Source: Pseudoscleropodium purum
Taxonomy: Eukaryota > Streptophyta > Bryopsida > Hypnales > Brachytheciaceae
Direction: 5' to 3'
Length of the DNA: 64,000 bases
NCBI GenBank assembly: GCA_963969395.1
Contig: OZ017797.1
Location: 23,498,001-23,562,000, forward strand
The translations under genes were made by a program, and so were the position numbers. Each line of letters opens with the position of its first letter. Position 1 is the first letter of the stretch. Under the pieces are notes generated by a model. That model was not told the origin of the DNA. It made no database searches and saw nothing but the letters and a program-made list of their open reading frames with translations. This document shows, one piece after another, positions 1 through 12,031 of this stretch.

Positions 1-350
1 ATCTCGAACTTACTTCTACTTAACAATTTTTTTAAGAATGAAAATTAAATTTTTTTGAATTTCTTTTTTTTTCCCAGACTCTCAACTCAATTCTCCACTA
101 TAAAGATTTAAAGCTCAAAACTCTATAGTGCAAAAAATTTTAGTTAAAAATGTTCAAAGTCAAAAAATCCAGTCCTACAATGTGCTAAAGATTTTGTTTT
201 TAAATGCAAATATCTTGCAATTTGTGCAGTGAAAAATTCTGAAATTTTTTTCAATGAAAAAAAACAATTAAATTTTTTTACTATTTACTATAGAAATGGC
301 AATTTTCAATGTTTTTTGGTAGAAAAAAGGCCTTGGTCCTTTAGGGGGCA
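1..350 (+). repeat. Right-hand part of a TTAA-family inverted-repeat element
   Basis: The text up to about 350 closely matches the right third of the complete copy at 36389-37327, including its last 30 bases and the end motif GGTCCTTTAGGGG. In this copy the terminal TTAA has become GCAA, so the boundary is decayed. The left part lies outside the window. There is no coding capacity. It directly precedes the mariner pseudogene, so the element may have inserted next to it or truncated it. Confidence 0.75.
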
Positions 351-371
351 AAATTATGCCTCAGCATCCTA

Positions 372-1180
372 GATCTAGGAGCGTTTAGAAAATTCTACGA
401 CATGATGGACTGTCTTCACATACATGAGAAGCAATTCTATATCATGAAGATGAACACCACGTATTACTTGGCACTTCGCAAAGAGTTGTTGCATCACACT
501 TGCAAAAGTAAGCAATTCATTACAAAAGTGATGTTTATGGCTATGGTGGAGAGGCCACCATTCGACTCATATAGATCTTGCTTATTCCATGACAAGATTG
601 GAATCTTTCTTTTTGTTTGCAAAAAACCTACCACGTATGGCAATAAGAATTATCCAATTGAGACATTGAAAACAAAGTCCATCCACTTAGTCACTAAAGA
701 CAAGATGTTTAAGAAATTCATTGAGAACATCTTACCTATGATCAACGTGAAGTAGCCACATAATTGGCTGAACAGGAATGGTAATACGATCTTCATTCAA
801 CAAAACAATGCTAAGCCACAAGTCACGAGCGACGACCTTGATTTGATGGACCACTTAGTAAAAGATGAATTCAATATGCAATTAATGTGCCAACCACCAA
901 ACAGCCTTAACATGAATGTCTTAGATTTGGAATTTTTAGGACGATTTAAGCTCTTCAAAATTAGTTAGAACAGAATACAATTGATGACTTCATTGCTGGT
1001 GACAAAGCAAGCCTTCTAGTCAATGGAAAGTCACAAGTTGAACTTGGTTTATTGTTAGGGCATCATTGTATGGTTGAAACAATGTGGGTTGGTAGTTGCA
1101 ACCACTCCAAGTTGCTACACATGAGCAAGGCACTACTTCAACGAAAAGGGAAACTTTTTGTGGTGCTCAAATGTCTTTAA
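372..1180 (+). pseudogene. Plant mariner-like element (MLE) transposase, C-terminal part, decayed
   Basis: Tc1/mariner transposases cut and paste DNA flanked by TA using a DDD catalytic triad; plant MLEs are the autonomous partners of Stowaway MITEs. Seen here: the block around LHIHEKQFYIMK, then KVMFMAMVERPPFDS, GKIGIFLFV, FIQQNNAKPQV, CQPPNSLNMNVLDLEF and, near the end, LLHMSKALLQRKGKLF. These occur in the order and spacing of plant MLE transposases. The acidic residue expected in the first motif (HxDE) is His and that in the second (QQDNA) is Asn; the Asp of NVLDL is kept. The first frame has a stop at 753-755. Past NVLDL a frame change is needed to reach the C-terminal block, and a further stop follows at about 967. 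The N-terminal DNA-binding part is missing, probably cut by the repeat ending near 350. No intact TIRs were found. The family call is made from motif recall, not from a search. Confidence 0.88.
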
Positions 1181-1184
1181 GATG

Positions 1185-2946
1185 TTATAGAATGTGCCCA
1201 ACAAACAATTCAAAATCAATTAACTTTTAGAAATTGTTGTTCATTTGCTCCATTCTTGGGTATGTTATTGCATTGACTCCGATGCTCATCACTTCAAGAA
1301 TGTTGTTTTGACTTGATCAAGTGCTTATTGTTTCAAGAATACGAAGATATTTTGCTCAATGATAGCACCCTCTCTTATGAACTTCTATGCTTGTTAACCT
1401 TGCTTCAAGAATCATTCACTTCTCTCAACTTTCTACCACTTCAATACACCTTAAGAGTTCTATGTTTTTTGGAATGCACAATCTCTCTTTATCAATAGAC
1501 CTTGTAATTTTAGAGGAGGTCTGAACTTTCATAATTGCTCATTCATTCTTTGTGTTGCATACTTTTGTATAATGGAAAATCTTACTTAATGAGAAAAATT
1601 GCAAAGTAGGCCATATTAGCACATAAAAATCTTGCATTAATCATATGCATCCTTTATTGTATGCTTAGATTGTAGAAAGTAGCAAATCTAGGGGGGGTTT
1701 TAAATAGAAAAAAAATGCTTGAATCTTTTTTTAATTCTAAAACAGAGGCCGGATATAATTCTATGGAGAATACTAGCTTAATTTGGTCTAGTATACATCA
1801 AAATTATAAAAAGCCAACATTCATTTACTTTAATAGTCAAATATATGTTTTTAGCTTTATATATACAACACATTGTACTTTACTATGTTACTACATTTTC
1901 TTAATTTCGTATGTATAGGAGATTGATATCTAGCATTCCTAGTTTCCAAATAATCATGTAGGATACAATTATCTATAGATTACAAAGTCTTCATAAGCAA
2001 ATTCTCATTGGCATTCTCATATCCTTCTACAAATATTCATGTAAGATTGAATTATCCATAAACTATGAAGTCTTCATACGCAAATGACACTTTTATAACC
2101 TTGTCTTCTATTGTAGTGGTATATGTATTTTTCTATTGTAATTTATATAACTCCTGAGTTCTTCTAAATCATGTTGAATATATCCCATTGTATAAGTAAT
2201 TTTCATGTCCAAAAACGCTCATCATGGCTTCAAACCAATTCATCACCACTCACAATATTCTCTTAATTATACCTTTTGCAATAAAAAATGGTTGCATGGT
2301 CTCTAAGGGACAAAGACTTAAAAAATGAAGCAAGAAATGAGAGGATATAAAATTTATGAGAGGACACTTGGACTTTAATAGTGGTTAATTTTCATATTAT
2401 ATGTAATGCATTCATTAGCAAAATTATGATCCTACTGAGAACCCTTTAGTTTTTGACATTCTCAAAATGTACTGAGCCTATGTCTAGTACATTATAAGTA
2501 GGTGTGAAGTATTGCTAACTTATTTGACTTTCATATTGGAGGCCTTAGAAGGCTATATTTAATATTGCTTCAATTGACATATTCAAATACCAATCGACAT
2601 TGTTTTTTATAATATTTACAAAGCTAGGTACCATCATGACTGAATGTATAGTGGTTTTCAACATTTAAGATTTCACATGTTTTTAAATAAAGTGGTCATT
2701 TGGTACACAAGTGATCATAATATAGGAAGCTGAGGATTGTATTTGGCCTTCATTGTAGTTGATTGTATATTGATCATTATTTATGAGTGGACGAGTCTAC
2801 AATTGAATCAATTTTTGCTAATGTTTTGACTAGTTTATTTGAACTAGTTGAAAGAAAGACGATCAAATATACAAAGAGAATGTAGCTATTTCCCTATTTT
2901 TTGAGCCTAGGCTACAAAAATTGATGACAAAGACTTGTATAGTTGC
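1185..2946. other. AT-rich stretch with no recognised gene
   Basis: Short ATG ORFs at 1313-1498 and 1715-1918 show no recognisable motif and fit chance in AT-rich DNA. No terminal repeats or tandem structure were seen. Confidence 0.5.
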
Positions 2947-2949
2947 AAT

Positions 2950-3165
2950 CACTAGAAGGAACTTGGATTTTTTTGGATTTTTGTGTGTTTAAGTTGACAA
3001 ATTTTTCTAGACATCTAATGTCACAAGCCATGTTTTTATGTCAACAATTATGTTCACTGTAATATGAAGATGTTATGGTGGACGTAATTGTTGACATAAA
3101 AACACAACTTGTAACATTAGATGTCTAGAAAAATCCATCAATTTAGATACAAGTTTCTTCTGGTG
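2950..3165. mobile_element. CACTA-type foldback MITE (216 bp)
   Basis: The left end CACTAGAAGGAACTTG and the reverse complement of the right end, CACCAGAAGAAACTTG, form terminal inverted repeats beginning CACTA/CACCA. The flanks are AAT on both sides (2947-2949 and 3166-3168), the 3-bp duplication typical of CACTA transposons. Most of the element is one inverted repeat: TCTAGACATCTAATG and a further stretch through TTTTTATGTCAACAA recur in reverse on the other arm. There is no ORF, so it is non-autonomous. Confidence 0.8.
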
Positions 3166-3169
3166 AATT

Positions 3170-3780
3170 GTATTGTTTTTGATAGTGGGTATGTTGCAAT
3201 ACTCTAGGAAATATTGTATTGCCCAAATTCAGGCATTAGCTAAGTGCAAATTGGAATGCATTTTTAGGCTTAACTTTGGAATGATTATGCTTGTTACTAG
3301 AAGTGATAGAGTGGGTCTATTGTAAACAATTCATAGTTCTAAATGTATTGGAAGATTATTTCATGGTTGGATTGATTGTGAGGCTGTCTTGGAAAGGTTT
3401 ACATTTACTTTTCACACTTTAAATAGGGTTTTCTTGAATTGCACATCCTAAATCCTAACAAAAACTAGCTAGTTTAGACTTCTTGCAATCACAGAGCTTA
3501 AATTGAGCTCACATCAACGATCCACATCAATACATTAAATATAGCTCCAAAAATTATTTGTCAACAAGTTCTAATTTTCAATTTCAAACAAGAAAATACA
3601 ATAGTACATGGAGTTGAGCCCAAATATAAAATGTACCAATCATAATTGCATATACACGAAGATGAAACATTAACATACTAAAATAATTCAAGTGAGATTT
3701 TTTAGTGGGGCTTCTCTTTAGTACAACAAATTGGGAGCCAATGGAAATTGTCCACAACATCAAAGCCATCATTGTAGAGG
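3170..3780. other. AT-rich stretch, no feature seen
   Basis: Only a short minus ORF (3584-3772) with no recognisable motif. Confidence 0.4.
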
Positions 3781-5560
3781 TGGGTGGACATAGGAGAAAA
3801 TTTGACCACAGCGACCATCTCGATAGTTGGGAGACAGATCAACAAACCGGTGGACGGCTCGATAGATAGCAAACGGCAAATAATTTGATGGATAGGAGTT
3901 GAATAGATGCCTATTCTAAAAGAGCAAAAAACTTATTTTGCCATTTGCAACCTTCATTTGTGAAATTTGTAAACATGTAATATACCTTTGGAAAGGTCTT
4001 GGAAATATCTTTCTATTGGTGTATTTCATTCCCCAAACTCAAAAAACTCAAATTACAAATGACAAAACAACCTCGCTGCAAGTGTATGGTGGGTGTTGAG
4101 CTAGTTGTCCACCCATCTACATTGTTGTCCGCTTGGTGGAAGGACAGACAAATAGGCAAACAGATGGGCGGATGCCCTTATGAAGGAAAAAAAAATTTCA
4201 TTCTCCATCTACAACCTCTATTTTGCATGTATTATACGGTTGAAAAGATCTTAGAAATACCTTTCTAGTGGTATACTACACGCCCACAAACTCAAAAAAT
4301 TGAAATTGCAAATTACAAAAAAAGCCCGCTACAAGTACATACTATGTGTCCACACAATCGTTTGCCCATCCACACCACCATCCGCTACATGGTTGTGTGA
4401 ATAGCTTGAAGCATCAAATGAAAAACAAAGCTTGCTACAAATGCATGCTTTGCATCCACCCAATCATCCACTCATCCGCGTTGTTGTCTACTTGATGGAT
4501 AGGTGAGTGGTTGCACAAACAACTTGAAGTCGTAAATGAAAAATGTAGCTCATTGCAAATGCATGCTTTGCGTCCATCAACCATCTGCCCATCCACCCAT
4601 TTGCACCACAATCTACTTGGCGGACAGCTAAATGAACAATTGGGCAAATGCCCTCATGAAGGAACAAAAAACTTCATTTGTCATTTACAATCTCTATTTT
4701 TGGAATTTGAAAGTGCATATTATATTGTTGAAAAGGGCTAAGAAATACCTTTCCAATGGTAAATTATATACCTACAAACTCAAAAAATTCAAATCACAAA
4801 TGACAAATAAAGCTCCCTCCAAGTGCATACTACACATCCACCCAAACGTTTGTCCATCTGCACTGCCATTTGCTTGATGGATGAGCAAATGGTTGAGCGA
4901 ACAACTTGAAGCCTCAAACAAAAAATAAAAATTGTTGTAAATGCGTGCTTCGCATCCTCCCGACCATCCACCCGTTCATTTGGTGGTCGAGCAAACAGTT
5001 GGATGAATGCCCTCATGAAGGAGCAAAAAACTTTATTTTCCATTTGCGACCTTCAATTTTGAAATTTTAAGGCGTGTAATATATTGTTGAAAAGGTATTG
5101 AAAACAACTTTTCAATGGTATATTATATGTCCCTAAACTCAAAAAATTCAAATCACAAATGACAAAAGAAACTTGCTTCAAGTGCATATTATACATCCTC
5201 TTAACCGTTCGCCCTTCCACTTAGCGCACTAATAGATGGCTATGCAAACAATTTGAAGTTTCAAATGAAAAACAAAGTTTAGTGCAAATGTACACTTTGC
5301 GTCCGCTTAACCATCCACCCATTCGCCAATCTACAACACCATCCACTTAACGGATGAGTGGATAGCTAGGTGGACACTCTTATAAACAAGCAAAAAAATT
5401 CATTTGCCATTTGCAACCTCAATATTTGGAATTTAGGGTGTGTAATATACCATTTAAAAGGTTTTGGAAATACGTTTTCAACGACATATTACATGTCTCC
5501 AAACTTTAAAAAATCAAATTGCAAATGACAAATGATGCATGTTGCAAGTCCATAGTAATT
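3780..5560 (+). repeat. Left arm: array of palindromic units
   Basis: About five units, each centred on a palindrome of the type AATATACCATTGGAAAGG ... CCTTTCCAATGGTATATT (near 3975-4035, 4230-4290, 4715-4775, 5070-5130 and 5440-5500). Between the palindromes lie CAAATGACAAATGAAGC-like text and GC-richer patches such as GTCCACCCATCCGCC, with CTTCATTTGCCATTTGCAACC-like text on the other side. Spacing is irregular (about 240 to 500 bp), so units have been deleted or duplicated. The short ORFs here cross the repeats and are not genes. Confidence 0.75.
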
Positions 5561-7760
5561 GTCTAGCCTGCTATTTGCTTGGCTATCCCTCATTTATTAA
5601 AACATTAGATTTTAGAAAATATAGATTTGCTTTCTAGACTTTTATTCAATGCAATACATATTCAATGTAATTCATGTAAATTTCTACGCATTTGAAATTG
5701 CAAAGCCTGTACTTTAGGCCCTTATCCTAATCTAAACTCTAATACTAAGTTTTACATTGTTTATAAAGTTTTTAAAAACATTGATGCAATGTGTGGAATA
5801 TATTTGACCTTTATTTTCCTTTAAATGTGATTATCAAAAAGTACTACATATATAGATCTCAATGACTTGTTTCTTTATGTTTTGAATGTGATTTCTTTTT
5901 TGATCAATTATTTTCAGGGTTGACAAATCAGTACGTCCGCCCCAAAATAGCGTCCGTAACCCGGACGTCCGTCCTCACGGACGCCAACGGACGCAACGTC
6001 CCTCCCGCCGTCGGAAGGCGGACGGGCAGGGCGGATGGCCCAAGGCGGACGCCCAGATCATGCGGACCAGATGAGTCCACGTGTCGATCGGACGGCCGTA
6101 ACTGGGTGGACGGGTATCGGGGCGGACAGGGTGGACGAGGGGACAAGCAGACGGGACGGACGGCGTCCGCGAATGTCAGCGGATGCTATGGACACAGCGT
6201 CCGACCATCCTGTCAACCCTGATTATTTTATTACAATTGTAGAAATGTAGAACATGCAATTATAATTTGAAGTGTTTATTTAAGTTTGTTGAAAAATGTA
6301 TTGAAAGTTTGAAACACCAAGGTATGCATGATACAAGCAATTGTATTATTTCTTTATTCTTTGAGAGGATGCTACTAAATATGATCTGACTTTGTATCAT
6401 AACTTTTGATAAAATCATTGATACATGCATAAGTTTTATCGTTACAACTTGGTATGAAATTCCTATATTATATGGGCTTGGTTATAATTACTTGTAATGT
6501 ATTTTAGTCTAATCACAATGCATATAATTTGTTTAAAATCTTAAACTATTTAGAAATGTAATTTTATATATGAAATGAATACTTTTAAAGACAATAATAG
6601 CATGAAAAAAATAATTATATGAATTCTTTTATTACATGTATCACAGTGAGCTATCAAACTTTTGGAGTTATGTTTTAAAATTTAAATTTTTTAAGAGGGA
6701 AAGTTTTGTATAAAATTTATAAACTATAGATAGGTATTTCAATTCTTCATATATATTGTGATTTTTTTTTAATATGTATAGAACCCAACATTTTCTACAC
6801 TTAATTTATTTTTAATTTGATTCTCACTTAATTTTTTAGTTTTTTTAATTTGATATTATTTTTACAAAAGCCGTCCTTTAAGACTTTTTAATACCCATGA
6901 CCCCTATATATAATACAAGAGTTGCATCAATGGAATGTTACCTTATTATTTTGGCTAGAAGTTTGTAGCATAAATTTATAATTTTATCCATGCAAAAATA
7001 TTTGTTCATTTTACTTGATATTGAAAATAGTATTGAATTTTTTTTTTTTAATTTTTATTAGATGAAACCTACTTGTCAATTTGTCATAGCATATGTATAT
7101 TCAATATCCTAGCAAACTAACTTACCCCAATCATTAATTTCAATATATTGTACTATATGTTGAAATTGTGTAAGATTTTAGTAAATAACATTATTTTAAA
7201 TGTTATAATTAGATGTGATGATAGTAATACATATTGAAACTTACGCTACATTAAATTACAATGTAATGATTTTAGTACTTTTAGTAGCATGTTCTCATAG
7301 AATAAGAAAATCATACAATTGCTTGTATAATGCATACTTTGATGTTTCAAACTTTCAATACATTTTTCAACAAACTTAAATAAACACTTCAAATTATAAT
7401 TGCATGTTCTACATTTCTATAGTTGCAACAAAATAATTGATAAAAAAATGCACACTCAAAACATAAAGAAATAAGTCATTGAGATCTACATATGTAGTAT
7501 TTTTTGATAATCACATTTAAAGGAAAATAAAGGTCAAATATAATCCACATATTGCATCAATGTTTTTAAAAACTTTATAAACAATGTAAAATTTAGCATT
7601 AGGCTTTAAATTAGGATAAGGGCCTAAGGCATAGGCTTTGCAATTTCAAATGCATAGAAATTTACATGAATTACATATTCATACATGACGCTATATCGAA
7701 TATATGTTGCATTGAATAAAAGTTTAGATAGTAGACCTATACTTTCTAGAATCTAATGTT
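5560..7760. repeat. AT-rich palindromic core of the foldback element
   Basis: The text at about 5640-6350 returns as its reverse complement at about 7310-7745. Shared landmarks include AATTTCTACGCATTTGAAAT, the TTTAAAAACATTGATGCAA region and TAGAACATGCAATTATAATT. The middle (about 6440-7300) looks less symmetric. Part of it (about 6790-6910) recurs in reverse in the copy at about 35645-35765. No coding sequence was seen. Confidence 0.7.
5915..6221 (-). mobile_element. hAT MITE, family 1 (CAGGGTTGACA ends), copy A
   Basis: This 307-bp element has terminal inverted repeats CAGGGTTGACA / TGTCAACCCTG and a perfect 8-bp target duplication ATTATTTT (5907-5914 and 6222-6229). An 8-bp duplication with CAGGG ends is characteristic of the hAT superfamily. 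The interior is GC-rich and full of GTCCG/CGGAC. Orientation is opposite to copies B, C and D, because CGTCCGCCCCAAAATAGCG is here at the left end. Uninserted relatives of the site occur in the other core arm (about 7425) and in the second foldback copy (about 35240), both reading ATTATTTTGTTGCAA-like. ORFs on both strands inside it are by-products of composition. Confidence 0.96.
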
Positions 7761-7925
7761 TCAATGAATGAAGGACAACCAAGTAGACAACAAGGTGGAC
7801 GCTCACTATGCACTTGCAGCATGCTTCATTTGCCATTTGCAATTTGACTTTTTAGAGTTTGAGGGCGTGTAATATATTATTGAAAAGGCATTTCTAAGAC
7901 CTTTCCAATGGTATCTTACACGCTT

Positions 7926-8501
7926 GGGGGGTGCACTTAGTTCTACTACAATTGATCACATGCAAACAAAACAAACAACCCCCATGTACTTTTTGAAATT
8001 TAAATATAAATAAATAAAAATAAAATATGAATAGATTTTATTTATTTTGAAAGTTTAGGCTATGAATTATTGATATTTTTGTTTGTTAATAATAATTAGT
8101 TACAAAATTTGAAGTAAAAAGGTACATTGTAGAAAAGGAAAATAACTTTCATACCCCTACATTATTATATAAGAAAAAATTGTCTAAAAAATGAACAAAA
8201 TATTTCTAAAAATAACTCTCTATTGAAAGCTCTTTTTGAATTGAATATTGATACAATGGTCATCTAAATATGTTCTCTATAAATATTTGAGTTGAAAAAT
8301 ATGCCATTTTAGTTCATTTTCAACCTCTTTTAGAAATCATTTCATATTTTATTTGAATTGCAAATTTTGGCAATAGAAATGTATAGTCATTATCAAACAA
8401 TGCTCAAAATTTTAGGTTGAATTTATAGTTTATTAGAAACCACTTGTTCACACGTCACCAACTAAATAAATGGGAGTGCATCCCCCAGGATTACACCCCC
8501 C
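7926..8501. mobile_element. Probable TIR insertion within the right arm
   Basis: The arm unit breaks off after TTACACGCTT and resumes at TAAATTTCAAATG. The intervening 576 bp begins GGGGGGTGCACTTAG and ends GATTACACCCCCC, giving short inverted G6TG ends. The interior is AT-rich and unlike the arm. No clear target duplication was found and the superfamily is unknown. Confidence 0.45.
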
Positions 8502-9291
8502 TAAATTTCAAATGTTAAGATTGCAAATGATGAATGAAGTTTTTTGCTCCTTCATGAGGGTGTCCGCCCAACTATCTATGTAGCCATCCACTCGTTTGCC
8601 AAGCAAATGAGTGGATGGCTAGACAATTGGACAAACGTGAAGTATGCATTTGCAATAAGCTTCATTTTTCATTTGAGACTTCAAATTGTCCTCACAGCTG
8701 TCCACCCATTTGCCAAGCGCATAGCGGTGCATACGGGTGGATGGTTGAACAAACGCACAATATCTACTTGCAACAAGCTTCTTATGTCATTTTCAATTTG
8801 AGTTTTTTTAGTTTGAGGGTGCGTTCATTAGAAAGGTATTTTCAAAAAATTCCAATGATATAGTACATGCCTCCAAATTCCAAAAATGGAGGTTGCAAAT
8901 GACAAATGAAGTTTTTTTGCTCCTCATAAGGGTGTCCACCTAAGTGTCTACCCAACTGTTTGCCCGTCCACGAAGTAGACGGCCATGCAGACATGCGGAT
9001 GGACAGACAGGCAATCAGTTGGATAGATGCATAGTATACATTAGCAGCGAGGTTCTTTTGTCATTTGCGATTTGAGTTTTTTGAATTTCAAGGCTTATAA
9101 TATACCATTGGAAAGGTATTTCTAAGACCTTTTCAATGGTATACTACATACTCCCATATTGCAAAAATAGAGGTTGCAAATGGCAAATGAAATTTTCTAT
9201 TCCTTTATAACTTTATGAGGGTGTCTACCCAGACGTCCACCCGTCCGCCAAGCAAATAGTGGTGCAGACAAGCTAATGGTTGGATGGACGC

Positions 9292-9535
9292 CATTAGAGG
9301 ATTTTTAGCAGTTGTGGAGGCTCGTGAGTTCCCTTGGCTGCTAGCATCGAGGGAATAGCCTCGTAGCTACTGCTTGATGTGGCACTGCGACTACCACGTC
9401 ACTGGAAAAAAATTTCAAAAAAAAAAATATGCCTTTTTTTCTTATTCTAAATTTTAAAAAAATATTGATAGCAAGAATAGGGTCTAGAGAATAGGCTTGA
9501 AATGGCCCTCATGACCCCCCAGAAATCTTCTAATG
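9292..9535. mobile_element. Probable MITE insertion (244 bp) within the right arm
   Basis: The arm unit is interrupted after GGATGGACGC. The inserted text begins CATTAGAGGATTTTTAG and ends AGAAATCTTCTAATG, imperfect inverted repeats. A GC-richer hairpin lies inside (GAGGCT ... AGCCTC, with TTCCCT ... AGGGAA). A target duplication was not resolved. Confidence 0.45.
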
Positions 9536-10205
9536 AAAGCATACATTTGCAACAATCTTCATAGCCATATGCCCATCGGCCAAATGGATGGCACTGCAAA
9601 CAGGTGAATAGTTGGGTGGACGCCTAGTATGCACTTACAATGAGCTTTTTTATTCATTTGCTATTTGAATTTTTTTAATTTGGAGATGTGTAATATACCA
9701 TTGGAAAGGTATTTTCAAAACCTTTTCAATGGTATATTACATGCCTCCAAAATAAAAAAAACCAAGGTTGCAAATGGTGAATGAAATTTTCTACTCCTTT
9801 ATGAAGGCATCCACCCAACTATTTGTGCATCACTCGCCTATCTGCCAAGCGGACAGTTGACAGTACACATAGTATGCACTTGCAATGAGCTTTCTTTCTT
9901 ATCATTTGAGGCTTTTATTTTTTGAATTTGAGGCATGTATTATATCATTGAAAAGGTATTTCCAAGACCTTTCCAATGGTATATTACACACTTCCAAAAC
10001 TCCAAAATTGAGGTAAAAAATATCAAAAGAAGTTTCATGTTGTTTTAGAATGGGCATATGTGTATTGGCTATCTGCTCGTCTACATGTTTATTGCCTAGG
10101 AGTTTGTCGAGTCGTCTACCCATCCACCAAGTTGCGGTTGTCGGATCTTGCAGATGGCTTGGCAAACGTAGATGGGACGGATAGCTTGGAGGATGCCAAT
10201 GAACG

Positions 10206-12030
10206 AATGCAAATTTAGTCTATGGTAAATTTTAAAATTACTAAATGTCATTAGACGTTGCAAACCTCACATCCACAAACGCATTTGGACGTTTGCACGT
10301 CATGGAAACCTTACTCATGAGGACATCAATGCATATTTCAGCCATCTTTCAAAGACCTTGAAGACCAAGAACACTTTTGTTGTTGTTGACCTTATGAAAG
10401 CCTTCATGCAATCCCAAAAATTATCATTTATGTTGAATATTATATAGAAAGTAGGGGAATTTAAGTCATTTGTAAAGGATCACTAAACCAGAGGCTTTGA
10501 AAGATTAATTGAATTGGGGGGATGCACTTTTTCAAGTTCTATGTGGACACTAATGAGGTCCCAATTATGAATTTCATAAGGTCAGCCTCGGGGAGATCAC
10601 TATTGATTTTTAGAAATCTATGTGAATTAAAAGATAGGGTCTATTTAATTCAAAAAGGAAAAAATTTATATAATATGTAGGGCTATTACAAGGTCCATGA
10701 AATGCTATATAGTCTATTATATATAAATTAGGCTATGTAAAAACATCATTTAGTAGGAATTTTTATTATTAATTTAGCTTTAACAAAATAGGGGTTGTGC
10801 AAATTTTTAATAGTATAGTGAATATAGATGTGGATAGATAATTTTATGTGGATGTTAAAATGGACAGAATCAAAGGAATATACAATGAAAAGTAGTTGAT
10901 TGAGATTGTCCTACAGTACCAATAGTGTATGGTATATATCAAAAAATTTAAGTGTAATTATAAGACATTGACTATAAGTATAAAAAAATTATCACAGTGT
11001 ACAAGTAGGAAGTTTTACCTTAGTAGGTTCAACAAATTGAAAATTTTACAATATAAGGATAGCATTTATAATCCATTGAACTTGAAGCTTTAAAACCATA
11101 TACATTACACACTCATATTGAATGGAATGTTCATAAAATAGTTTCAAGTGGGGCTTTTGAAGTGTTCAATGATAAATTTGTTATTGACCTATATAAGAAA
11201 GAGGTTTTAGAAGATGAAAAGTCTAAAATTGCTAATTTTTGATGCATTGTCCAAAATCACTTTAAAAAAATTGAATTTCAACTATATAAAAATGTATTAA
11301 AAATAAGGCAATGTATAGAAAAAATTTCAATCCATGTGATGATGTGGATTGAAAGATTATAGCTTTTGAAGTCAAAAAAAATATTCCAATCTTGCAAAAG
11401 ATAATAAGTAGACTTTAAGCCCTCTTGGACTCTTGGAGTAAAATTTTTACTCTATACGAAATGATGATTTTGACCATTCATAAGCATATGTTGTCAGGCT
11501 CAATCATGAAAAAAATTCAAAAGCAAATATGAAGTCTAGCTTACTTGTAATGAAAAGAGGCAAAGTGCATTAGCAATATACTAGTCATCTTTTTTGATGA
11601 TTCAGTCTTACACAATGAAGAAATTTTCTATTTGAAATCTAAATGGTAGAAAAATTAGAAAAAAAAATTTGGAATATGTGAAAAAAAAATTAGAAACTTT
11701 GACATTATAAATTATAAGATAATAGGGCTTGGAGTTAGAAGAAAATGTTTTTTTCTTAAAGTCTCCCTTATATAGCTAACAAAGTTTGACTCCTTTTAGA
11801 ATGTGATTTGAGATTTCAATTTTCTTAGACCATTGTATGCCATATTTTATTAGTAATGTACATGGCAAATTTCAAAAGATTATGAGCATTTTTGCAAAAG
11901 ATGCCTAAAAGATATCCCAATTGTTGAAGCTGCCAAAAAATACAATTATCTTAAATACAAAAATTAAGGTAAATAGCCCCATATTAAATACCCTCTTAAC
12001 ACACGTGTATACCTTAAATTACAAAGAGTG
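10206..12030. other. AT-rich stretch with degenerate repeat and coding fragments
   Basis: About 11190-11570 resembles 40400-40740 in the same orientation (shared landmarks: a TTTTTGATGCATTG/TTTTTGGTGCATTG block, GATTATAGCTTTTGAAG, ACCATTCATAAG and TTCAAAAGCAAAT), so it is a diverged dispersed repeat. At about 10270-10440 a frame without stops for over 50 codons contains KRIWTFARHGNLTHEDINAY, which looks protein-like. It stops at a TAG and another protein-like frame follows near 10530-10680. I do not recognise the protein. Confidence 0.3.
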
Positions 12031-12031
12031 A

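Larger units (their letters stand above)
3780..10205. mobile_element. Giant foldback-type inverted-repeat element
   Basis: The left arm (about 3780-5560) and right arm (about 7766-10205) hold the same repeated units in opposite orientation around an AT-rich core that is itself largely palindromic. Near the outer limits the text ATGCCTATTCTAAAAGAG (about 3908) reappears as its near reverse complement around 10040, which supports paired ends. A shorter copy lies at about 34040-35775, so this is a dispersed element and not a local rearrangement. Long inverted arms made of internal repeats are the hallmark of foldback (FB) elements; some Mutator-like elements also have long TIRs. No transposase ORF was seen, and exact termini and target duplication were not resolved. 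Confidence 0.65.
7766..10205 (-). repeat. Right arm: array of palindromic units, inverted
   Basis: The same unit as in the left arm, in reverse orientation, with palindromes near 7866-7922, 8814-8870, 9094-9152, 9685-9744 and 9934-9992. The arm is longer than the left one partly because of two insertions (7926-8501 and 9292-9535). The ORFs at 8544-8863 and 9902-10165 lie within the repeats and are not genes. Confidence 0.72.

Noticed and set aside
5920..6250. Overlapping ORFs of 70-100 codons on both strands
   Set aside because: They lie within or across a hAT MITE; GC-rich GTCCG repeats lack stops in most frames. The same applies to 23164-23583, 37862-38236 and 60196-60757.
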